Shown here: positions 1 through 4,630 of the stretch, one piece after another
Layout of the letters: each line of letters begins with the position of its first letter
How positions within the stretch are numbered: the stretch's first letter is position 1
DNA from: an uncultured Oscillibacter sp.
GTDB taxonomy: Bacteria > Bacillota > Clostridia > Oscillospirales > Oscillospiraceae
Direction: 5' to 3'
NCBI GenBank assembly: GCA_905233795.1
Contig: CAJOFP010000215.1
Span: 1-7,309, forward strand
DNA length: 7,309 bases
Program-made: the position numbers and the translations under genes
Notes under the pieces: generated by a model
What the model was told of the DNA's origin: nothing
Seen by the model: only the letters and a program-made list of their open reading frames with translations
The model's database searches: none

Positions 1-135
1 TGTGGCTATGTCGGCGTGATCGGCGACGTGTGTCCGCGTTGCGGACGCCGTGAGGGGGAATCGCTTTCACCGGAAAAAATAGCGATTTTACGCCGCAAAT
101 ATCCCGGAATCCCGACTTTTCAGGGTTTGAGATAA
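1..135 (+). CDS. nrdD: Anaerobic ribonucleoside-triphosphate reductase, catalytic subunit, C-terminal end (partial)
   Basis: Only the last 44 codons are in the window. They begin with Cys-Gly-Tyr and continue to Cys-Pro-Arg-Cys-Gly, the two halves of the C-terminal zinc ribbon of class III ribonucleotide reductases; the first cysteine of the first pair would lie just upstream. NrdD reduces ribonucleoside triphosphates to dNTPs in anaerobic cells, using a glycyl radical made by NrdG. In the usual NrdD the radical motif (Arg-x-Cys/Ser/Thr-Gly-Tyr-Leu) follows 10-25 residues after this ribbon in the same chain. Here the chain instead runs 29 residues past the ribbon into an unrelated basic tail (ending Pro-Thr-Phe-Gln-Gly-Leu-Arg) and stops at 133-135 without a radical glycine. 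That motif is in the next gene, which with nrdG makes the family assignment firm. Whether the rest of the protein is intact cannot be seen. Confidence 0.88.
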   Translation, partial: CGYVGVIGDVCPRCGRREGESLSPEKIAILRRKYPGIPTFQGLR

Positions 136-191
136 AAATAATAATTTAATTGAAAAATAAATTTAAAATAATAATAAATAATTAAAATTTC

Positions 192-197
192 AGGAGG
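192..197 (+). promoter_or_regulatory. Shine-Dalgarno sequence of the small glycyl-radical gene
   Basis: A perfect AGGAGG lies 7 bases before the ATG at 205, inside a 69-base, almost pure A/T spacer that follows the nrdD stop. It shows that the radical domain is a separately initiated protein and not the remains of a recent frameshift in nrdD. Confidence 0.85.
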
Positions 198-204
198 CTA
201 TCAC

Positions 205-366
205 ATGAAAGCGCGGAATTTGAATGAAAAATACGGCGAGGGCGTCAAATTTGAGCGTATCCGGCGCATTACGGGTTATCTGGTCGGCACGATGGATAAA
301 TGGAACAACGCCAAACGCGCCGAGGAACATGACCGCGTCAAACACGGTTTAGGCAATCATGCTTAA
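205..366 (+). CDS. Detached glycyl-radical domain of class III ribonucleotide reductase (53 aa)
   Basis: This 53-residue protein matches the extreme C-terminus of NrdD. Residues 20-26 read Arg-Arg-Ile-Thr-Gly-Tyr-Leu, where Gly24 is the predicted radical glycine. They are followed by the usual NrdD end, Asn-Asn-Ala-Lys-Arg-Ala-Glu-Glu and then Asp-Arg-Val-Lys-His (about 34-47). It has no cysteines, so the zinc ribbon stays with the upstream chain. The inferred role is to dock in the active-site barrel of NrdD and carry the radical that NrdG installs, giving a two-chain enzyme. The nearest known parallel is GrcA (YfiD), the spare glycyl-radical subunit of pyruvate formate-lyase; here the visible NrdD end lacks its own copy, so the small protein would be obligatory. 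It has its own AGGAGG and overlaps the nrdG start by 8 bases, which suggests coupled translation. Short NrdD-tail proteins may already be annotated in other Clostridia; I could not check. Confidence 0.87.
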   Translation: MKARNLNEKYGEGVKFERIRRITGYLVGTMDKWNNAKRAEEHDRVKHGLGNHA

Positions 367-871
367 TTTGGCGGGCATTATCCCGGAAAGCATTGTGGAC
401 GGCCCCGGTCTGCGCGTGACGATTTTCTGTCAGGGCTGTCCACATCATTGTGAGGGCTGTCAGAATCCTGAAACGTGGGAATTTGGCGCCGGAAAAGATT
501 ACAGCGTAAATGATATTTTAGAATATATCGCGCAAGACCCGTTATGTCGGGGCGTGACGTTTTCCGGCGGGGAGCCGTTTGAACAGGCGCGGGATTTAAC
601 GGCGTTGGCGCGGATTCTGCGTGAAAAAGGCTATGAACTCGCCGCCTATACGGGTTACACGTTTGAGAATTTATATCACGGCGATCCGGCGCGGCGGGCG
701 TTGTTGAACGAACTGGACGTGTTAATCGACGGGCCGTTTATATTATCACAGCGCGGTTTGAGTTTCAATTTCCGGGGAAGCGCGAATCAGAGAGTATTGA
801 ACATCCCGGCGAGTTTACGCGAGGGCAAAGCGATACCGGAAACAAGTCCCCGCTGGCTGGGGAAATATTAA
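359..871 (+). CDS. nrdG: Anaerobic ribonucleotide reductase activating protein (radical SAM)
   Basis: This 170-residue protein is close to the usual length for NrdG, the activase that uses a [4Fe-4S] cluster and S-adenosylmethionine to make the glycyl radical on NrdD. Seen in the sequence are the N-terminal Val-Asp-Gly-Pro-Gly (13-17), the cluster motif Cys27-x3-Cys31-x2-Cys34, the SAM-contacting Gly-Gly-Glu (70-72), Tyr-Thr-Gly-Tyr, Leu-Ile-Asp-Gly-Pro-Phe, and the C-terminal Phe-Arg-Gly-Ser-x-Asn-Gln found in this family. There is no clear ribosome binding site. The ATG overlaps the end of the small radical gene (ATGCTTAA, 359-366), so translation is probably coupled and the activase would be made together with its substrate peptide. 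In this organism the expected substrate is Gly24 of that peptide. Downstream is a strong hairpin. Confidence 0.95.
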   Translation: MLNLAGIIPESIVDGPGLRVTIFCQGCPHHCEGCQNPETWEFGAGKDYSVNDILEYIAQDPLCRGVTFSGGEPFEQARDLTALARILREKGYELAAYTGYTFENLYHGDPARRALLNELDVLIDGPFILSQRGLSFNFRGSANQRVLNIPASLREGKAIPETSPRWLGKY

Positions 872-892
872 AAATTTAATATTATATTTTTA

Positions 893-960
893 TACGCGAA
901 TTAAATCCCCCGCCGTTTTTATCGGCGTGTGAAACGGGACGGGGGAATTTAATTCGCGTA
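893..960. terminator. Long hairpin between convergent genes, probable bidirectional terminator
   Basis: Bases 893-912 are the inverse of 940-960, with one bulged A, giving about 20 paired bases. The pairing continues inward through CCGTTT (913-918) with AAACGG (932-937) and leaves a loop of about 13 bases. It lies between nrdG (+) and the amidase gene (-), where a shared terminator is expected. Neither side has a continuous T tract, only A/T-rich sequence, so it is not a textbook intrinsic terminator and could instead be a stray palindromic repeat or an RNA-stabilising stem. Confidence 0.6.
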
Positions 961-1024
961 ATCAATTATAATTATATTGATTATGAAATAAAAAATATTA
1001 AAAATAAAAATTAAATAATAAAAA

Positions 1025-1771
1025 TTAAATAATATTAATATAAGCGGCGGCGGCATAGCCCAAATAATCGCGCCAGCGGACGGAATACCAGCCCTGATAT
1101 TCGCCGAAAATAATTAAGTTGTCATGATTCGGCATATTGGCGATAATCGGCGCGTCAGATTCAGGACGCGAACGGAGATTTAAAGTCCCGTAATTGACTT
1201 GGATTTTCCCCGGCGCGGGATTGCGGAACGGATAAATAAACGGTAAATTAAAATATCTTGTCAACGCTTTCGCAATCGCCTCGGCGATTTCCGGGCGGTT
1301 GTTATTGATCCAGATCGCGTCCTGATAGTTATCATGATAGCCGATTTCGACTAAAACGGCGGGGGCGCGGGGGCGTCGGACTTCGCCAAGCGTCGTGATA
1401 GGCTGGGTGTAGACGAGTTGCGGCAAGGGATAAATCTCGCGTAATTCCTCGGCGATTAATTCCGCGCCGCGCTGTCCGTCGGGACTGCCCGGATAATAAA
1501 ACGCGATAATCCCGCGATTGTCCCCGGATGATTCCGGCGGGGACGCGTTGGAATGTAAAGCCAAATAAAAATTATACTCGCCGGCGTTGCCAAGCCGGAT
1601 CGCGTCGCTTGCCGTACCGTCGGGATCGTTGAGCTCATACGCGATGGCGTTGGCGTCTAAATACGGGATTAACGCGTCTGTCAGTAAATTCATGCTGGAT
1701 TCTTCGGTCTGATTGCCGGTAATATATAAATTATAATCCTGTGTGGACGGACTGAGAAAAATAACGGGCAT
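1025..1771 (-). CDS. N-acetylmuramoyl-L-alanine amidase (Amidase_3 type) with C-terminal SH3b domain
   Basis: The 248-residue protein has an amidase domain at about 1-178 and a bacterial SH3 domain at about 188-248 (Leu-Asn-Leu-Arg-Ser-Arg-Pro near 197-203, then Gly-Trp-Tyr-Ser-Val). The family cuts the bond between N-acetylmuramic acid and L-alanine in peptidoglycan. Visible motifs are Glu23/Glu24, His-Ser-Asn at 73-75 (a zinc ligand), and Val-Glu-Ile-Gly-Tyr (141-145) with the catalytic glutamate Glu142. The usual first zinc motif, His-Gly-Gly, is replaced by Ser-Pro-Ser-Thr-Gln (7-11), so the first histidine ligand is missing; I recall this opening in some clostridial amidases. No signal peptide is visible, so release would need lysis or another export route, as for endolysins or autolysins. 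The start is firm: AGGAGG lies 9 bases before the ATG on this strand. It is monocistronic and convergent with the nrd operon. Confidence 0.85.
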   Translation of the reverse strand: MPVIFLSPSTQDYNLYITGNQTEESSMNLLTDALIPYLDANAIAYELNDPDGTASDAIRLGNAGEYNFYLALHSNASPPESSGDNRGIIAFYYPGSPDGQRGAELIAEELREIYPLPQLVYTQPITTLGEVRRPRAPAVLVEIGYHDNYQDAIWINNNRPEIAEAIAKALTRYFNLPFIYPFRNPAPGKIQVNYGTLNLRSRPESDAPIIANMPNHDNLIIFGEYQGWYSVRWRDYLGYAAAAYINII

Positions 1772-1981
1772 AAAATATTCCCTCCTGATACGCGAATTTT
1801 TTTATTTTATATTTATTATTATATTATGCGTCCGGAGGCTGTTTCGTGCGGGATTGGAAATAAGTTGAAATGATGAATAAAATAGATATATTTGTATATA
1901 TAAATATGGGATAAACTGGAAAATTTATCAAAAAGCGGCGCGGAAATTTCGTCAAATCATATGGAAATAATACAGTTTCGC

Positions 1982-2010
1982 TTGACAGGGACGGTGAAAA
2001 TGATTAAACT
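1982..2010 (+). promoter_or_regulatory. Probable sigma-A promoter for rny
   Basis: A perfect -35 TTGACA (1982-1987) is followed after 17 bases by TAAACT (2005-2010), which matches four of six -10 positions. It is the best promoter match in the 383-base gap between the amidase gene and rny, and would give an RNA with a leader of about 140 bases. In the rest of the gap (1772-1981) I see no gene or clear RNA, only A/T-rich sequence. Confidence 0.55.
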
Positions 2011-2017
2011 GAAAACA

Positions 2018-2100
2018 GGCGTTTCGTAACGAATATAGGGGAACTCGGCGCGGGACGCCGGAAAGTCAAGAAACGGCGAATTGTACCGGATTTTTTAATT
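2018..2100 (+). other. Possible structured 5' leader upstream of rny
   Basis: This GC-richer island sits between the promoter and the rny start. CGTTTC (2020-2025) can pair with GAAACG (2070-2075), enclosing a compact hairpin CGGCG / CGCCG (2046-2050 with 2056-2060, loop of five). Six T residues (2091-2096) and more T-rich sequence follow. It matches no riboswitch class I recognise. It may be an attenuator, an RNA with its own role, or only chance pairing. Confidence 0.3.
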
Positions 2101-2124
2101 ATTTTTTTAATTATTATTTTCATC

Positions 2125-2131
2125 AAGGAGG
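2125..2131 (+). promoter_or_regulatory. Shine-Dalgarno sequence poorly spaced for rny
   Basis: AAGGAGG is a strong ribosome binding site but lies 23 bases before the in-frame ATG at 2155 and only one base before an out-of-frame ATG at 2133. The rny frame is open upstream of 2155; an ATC codon at 2140 sits at the ideal distance (8 bases) but is a very rare start. ATGCCA occurs both at 2133 and at 2155. The true start of RNase Y is therefore uncertain. Confidence 0.6.
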
Positions 2132-2154
2132 AATGCCATATCGCAAATATCACT

Positions 2155-3207
2155 ATGCCATGGTACTTCGCGGCGCTTTTGGTTTTGGGCGGCGCGGCGA
2201 TTGGCGGCGTGATTTTCTTCTTGGCCGGTATTCGCTTCCGGGATTCAAAAGTGGGAGAGACCATAGGGGAAGCGGAGGAACGCGCGCGCAATATCGAGAA
2301 CGACGCGCACAAACGCGCCGAGGCGCGGACGCGTGAGGCCCTTTTGGAAGCCAACGAACAGATTTTGAAAGACCGCGGCGAATACGAAAAGGAAGTCAAA
2401 GAGCGCAGAGCCGATTTACAGCGGCAGGAAAATCGCTTGCAGCAAAAAGAAGATCATGTGGATCGCAAATTAGAGGGAATTGAGCGAAAAGAAGAGGCGT
2501 TGGCGCAAAAGTACGCCGCGATTGACCGCCAGCGCGAGGAAATTGAGCAGATTAAACAAAGCCAGACGGAATTACTGGAAAAAATCTCAGGATTCACGCC
2601 GGACGAGGCGAAAGAGTATTTAATTAAACAGGTAGAATCTGAAGTGATTCACGAAACCGCGATGAAAATCAAAGAAGTGGAATCGCGGATGAAAGAGGAA
2701 AGCGAAGCGCGGGCGCGGGAAGCGGTGGCGCAAGCCATTCAAAGATGCGCGTCGGAACAAGTGGCCGAAATGACTGTCAGTGTGGTACCCCTGCCAAACG
2801 ACGAGATGAAAGGCCGCATTATAGGCCGCGAGGGCCGGAATATCAGGTCTATAGAGACGCTGACGGGCGTGGATTTGATTATCGACGATACGCCGGAAGC
2901 GATCACGGTTTCCTGTTTTGAACCGGTCAGACGCGAAGTCGCCCGCGTGGCGCTGGAAAAATTAATCTCCGACGGGCGGATTCATCCGACGCATATAGAA
3001 GAAATGGTCGAGAAAGCCCGGCGGGAAGTGGAAGCGACAATCAAATCCGAGGGCGAAAGAGCCGTTTTCGAGTGCGGGATAAGAAATCTGCACCCGGAAC
3101 TGGTCAAAATGCTGGGACGTTTGCATTATCGCACCATTATCGGGCATGATGGCGGCGGATTTGGGCGTGGATGTCCAGACCGCCAAACGCGCCGGTTTAT
3201 TGCATGA
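2155..3207 (+). CDS. rny: RNase Y N-terminal fragment (membrane anchor, coiled coil, KH domain)
   Basis: This frame gives 350 residues, of which the first 327 are RNase Y. Residues 4-25 form a single hydrophobic helix. About 35-200 are a charged coiled coil rich in Glu, Arg, Lys and Gln. About 205-275 are the KH domain, with its RNA-binding loop Gly-Arg-Glu-Gly at 224-227. After Thr327 the sequence turns into a Gly- and Arg-rich nonsense tail of 23 residues. The product would keep the anchor and RNA-binding parts but lack the whole nuclease active site. Confidence 0.7.
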   Translation: MPWYFAALLVLGGAAIGGVIFFLAGIRFRDSKVGETIGEAEERARNIENDAHKRAEARTREALLEANEQILKDRGEYEKEVKERRADLQRQENRLQQKEDHVDRKLEGIERKEEALAQKYAAIDRQREEIEQIKQSQTELLEKISGFTPDEAKEYLIKQVESEVIHETAMKIKEVESRMKEESEARAREAVAQAIQRCASEQVAEMTVSVVPLPNDEMKGRIIGREGRNIRSIETLTGVDLIIDDTPEAITVSCFEPVRREVARVALEKLISDGRIHPTHIEEMVEKARREVEATIKSEGERAVFECGIRNLHPELVKMLGRLHYRTIIGHDGGGFGRGCPDRQTRRFIA

Positions 3208-3664
3208 CTTGGGAAAAGCCGTCGATCACGAGATGGACGGGACGCATGTGCAGTTAGGCGTTGAGTTCGCCCGGAAATATCGTGAGAAAGAAGATGTCAT
3301 TCACGCGATAGAGGCGCATCACAACGACGTGGAGCCGCGGACGGTAATCGCCTGTCTGGTACAGGCGGCGGACGCTATATCGGCGGCCAGACCGGGCGCG
3401 AGACGTGAGAATCTGGAAAGTTACATTAAGCGTTTGGAACAGCTGGAAACCATCAGCCGGTCTTATCCGGGCGTGGACAAGGCCTACGCGATTCAGGCGG
3501 GGCGGGAAGTCCGCGTGATGGTCAAGCCGGAAATGATCAGCGAAGATGAAATGGTCATTATGGCCCGGAATCTCGCTAAAAAAATTGAAACTGAAATGGA
3601 GTACCCCGGCCAAATTAAAGTGCATGTCCTGCGGGAAACCAAGGTCGTGGAGTACGCGAAATAA
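3146..3664 (+). CDS. rny: RNase Y C-terminal fragment (most of the HD hydrolase domain)
   Basis: This frame encodes the second part of RNase Y, with the His-Asp metal pair (residues 20-21 from the ATG at 3146), a later His-His (58-59), and the Gln-Ala-Ala-Asp-Ala block (73-77) of the HD fold. The homology begins three codons before the ATG (Leu-Ser-Gly), and no ribosome binding site precedes the ATG. Independent translation is therefore unlikely, and this is better read as the out-of-frame remainder of rny. The C-terminus (Val-Val-Glu-Tyr-Ala-Lys) is complete. Confidence 0.7.
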   Translation: MMAADLGVDVQTAKRAGLLHDLGKAVDHEMDGTHVQLGVEFARKYREKEDVIHAIEAHHNDVEPRTVIACLVQAADAISAARPGARRENLESYIKRLEQLETISRSYPGVDKAYAIQAGREVRVMVKPEMISEDEMVIMARNLAKKIETEMEYPGQIKVHVLRETKVVEYAK

Positions 3665-3834
3665 GGAGCTTTTGTCCTTTTAATTATATATAAATTTTAA
3701 AGAGAGAGAATAACGCCGATTTTTTATAATATTTATTATTTATTATAATTATCGCGTAACGCGTGTATATATATTTATTATTTATATTTATTTTAAATAT
3801 ATTAAAATTAAATATATGAAAATGACGCGAATTT

Positions 3835-3900
3835 TCGCGCCGTTCCTGATTTTAAATTTTTTTAAATTTTTAATCTCAGGACGGCGCGATTTTTGATTTT
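3835..3900 (+). terminator. GC-rich hairpin with T-rich tail, probable terminator after rny
   Basis: CGCGCCGT plus CCTGA (3836-3843 and 3845-3849) pairs with TCAGG plus ACGGCGCG (3876-3888), with one bulged T and an A/T-rich loop. ATTTTTGATTTT follows. It is 170 bases after the rny stop and just ahead of the rpmE promoter, as expected for a transcription boundary. A second perfect palindrome, CGCGAATTTTCGCG (3826-3839), shares four bases of the left arm, so the two stems compete. The rest of the 386-base gap (3665-4050) is nearly pure A/T. It contains a weak AAGGA / TCCTT stem at the rny stop and a small CGCGTAACGCG palindrome (3753-3763); I see no gene. Confidence 0.6.
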
Positions 3901-3952
3901 AAAAATATAAAAAATAAAAATATAATAAAAAATAAAATAAATAAAAAAACGC

Positions 3953-3981
3953 TTGCGTTTTAAAATTTGATATGCTATAAT
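3953..3981 (+). promoter_or_regulatory. Extended -10 promoter for rpmE
   Basis: TGCTATAAT (3973-3981) is a perfect extended -10 element. The -35 region TTGCGT (3953-3958), 17 bases upstream, is weak, which is usual where the TGn extension is present. Transcription would start near 3988 and give a leader of about 60 bases before the ATG at 4051. Confidence 0.7.
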
Positions 3982-4050
3982 AAATTCCGCTTTTTCGGGG
4001 TGAAAGCTCCGGGGAAAAATTTTATGGATAGAAAAGGGGTGAACAAGAGC

Positions 4051-4254
4051 ATGAAAAAAGGAATCCATCCCAGTTATCAGCAGACTACGATTACTTGCGC
4101 CTGCGGTAATGTAATTGAGACAGGTTCCACCAAAAAAGATATTAAGGTGGAAGTCTGCTCGAAGTGTCATCCCTTTTTCACGGGGAAACAGAAATTAGTC
4201 GATACCGGCGGACGCGTGGCGAAATTCAACAAGCGTTTCGGCCTCTCCCAGTGA
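4051..4254 (+). CDS. rpmE: 50S ribosomal protein L31, zinc-binding form
   Basis: The 67-residue protein is the normal length for L31, a small protein of the large ribosomal subunit near the central protuberance. It begins Met-Lys-Lys-Gly-Ile-His-Pro and holds Cys16-x-Cys18 and Cys36-x2-Cys39, the four zinc ligands of the C+ (type A) form, plus the conserved Gly-Arg-Val-x-Lys-Phe-Asn-Lys-Arg-Phe-Gly end. Zinc-free paralogues lack these cysteines, so this is the version used when zinc is plentiful. The reading frame is open further upstream, including an ATG at 4024. I chose 4051 because the ribosome binding site AAGGGGTG lies 9 bases before it and family members start here. It has its own promoter and terminator and is transcribed alone. 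Confidence 0.96.
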   Translation: MKKGIHPSYQQTTITCACGNVIETGSTKKDIKVEVCSKCHPFFTGKQKLVDTGGRVAKFNKRFGLSQ

Positions 4255-4276
4255 TACGGCGTATGAAACGGCGCGG

Positions 4277-4311
4277 AAAAGCCTTTCTCCATGCGGGGAA
4301 GGGCTTTTTTT
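4277..4311 (+). terminator. Intrinsic terminator of rpmE
   Basis: Twelve base pairs (4279-4290 with 4295-4306, including two G-U pairs) close a four-base loop ATGC. AAAA precedes the left arm and seven T residues (4305-4311) run out of the right arm. This is a classic rho-independent terminator 22 bases after the rpmE stop. Confidence 0.93.
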
Positions 4312-4431
4312 CAAAATTATTTTTCATTATTTTTCATTATTTTTAAATTATTTTAATATTAATATTTATTTTAATTATTTATGATTGATTTTTATTTTAT
4401 ATATTTTTAATATTTTATATAAAATATTCTC

Positions 4432-4459
4432 TTGATATATTTTCGCGTTTCGATATGAT
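4432..4459 (+). promoter_or_regulatory. Probable promoter for the surface deacetylase gene
   Basis: TTGATA (4432-4437) is followed after 16 bases by TATGAT (4454-4459), each one base off consensus. A second, weaker pair, TTGATA (4461-4466) with ATAAAT (4484-4489), lies just downstream with 17-base spacing. Both are upstream of the ribosome binding site at 4519-4523. The surrounding sequence is so A/T-rich that chance matches are possible. Confidence 0.5.
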
Positions 4460-4531
4460 TTTGATATATTGATTGCGTAAATGATAAATATAAATAAAAA
4501 ATAAATAAAAAAATAAACGGAGGTTTTTGAT

Positions 4532-4630
4532 ATGCTTGCTATGTCGGCGCGAAAAATCGCCCGGCGCGGAATCGCCATGATTTTGAGCTTGATTTTTATT
4601 TTAATTTTAACGCCGGATTGTATAAATTGA
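4532..4630 (+). CDS. Signal peptide of the surface deacetylase, now out of frame with it (32 codons)
   Basis: GGAGG (4519-4523) lies 8 bases before this ATG, the only well-placed start at this locus. The 32-codon frame encodes a basic stretch (Arg-Lys ... Arg-Arg, residues 7-12), then a hydrophobic core (about 14-26, rich in Ile and Leu), then Thr-Pro-Asp, and stops at 4628-4630. This is the n- and h-region of a secretion signal with no Ala-x-Ala cleavage site. The deacetylase domain begins at the same place one frame over. The simplest reading is that a small deletion or a single-base change near 4610-4622 separated the signal from its protein. I see no convincing slippery heptamer for programmed frameshifting. 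Confidence 0.7.
   Translation: MLAMSARKIARRGIAMILSLIFILILTPDCIN

Larger units (their letters stand above)
2155..3664 (+). pseudogene. rny: Ribonuclease Y gene, broken by a deletion and frameshift in the HD domain
   Basis: RNase Y is the membrane-anchored endoribonuclease that starts mRNA decay in many Gram-positive bacteria. Read through, the locus gives all its parts in order: an N-terminal membrane helix, a long coiled coil, a KH RNA-binding domain, and an HD hydrolase domain. The frame changes at 3136. Up to Leu-His-Tyr-Arg-Thr (ending 3135) the match is in one frame; from Leu-Ser-Gly-Met-Met (starting 3137) it is in another. In the family these two blocks are separated by about 15 residues (Ser-Tyr-Gly-Gln-Asn ... 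Glu-Val-Ala-His), so about 44 bases are missing. The lost part holds the first metal-binding histidine of the HD domain. The visible 327 + 175 residues plus 15 missing gives about 517, the normal length. No ribosome slip could restore the lost residues. It is either a true pseudogene or an assembly or sequencing error in an important gene. Confidence 0.82.

Noticed and set aside
2004..2399. 131-codon frame on the minus strand across the rny start
   Set aside because: It lies opposite the RNase Y coding sequence, has no family pattern, and is a low-complexity Lys/Ile/Pro/Ser product of the complementary strand.
4024..4050. Upstream in-frame ATG as the rpmE start
   Set aside because: The ribosome binding site lies after it, and L31 proteins start at the next Met-Lys-Lys-Gly.
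3862..4170. 102-codon minus-strand frame over the rpmE promoter and 5' end
   Set aside because: It is antisense to rpmE, and its C-terminal part is translated A/T-rich spacer.
4590..4630. Programmed -1 frameshift between signal peptide and deacetylase
   Set aside because: No X-XXY-YYZ slippery heptamer is in the right phase and no strong stem follows.
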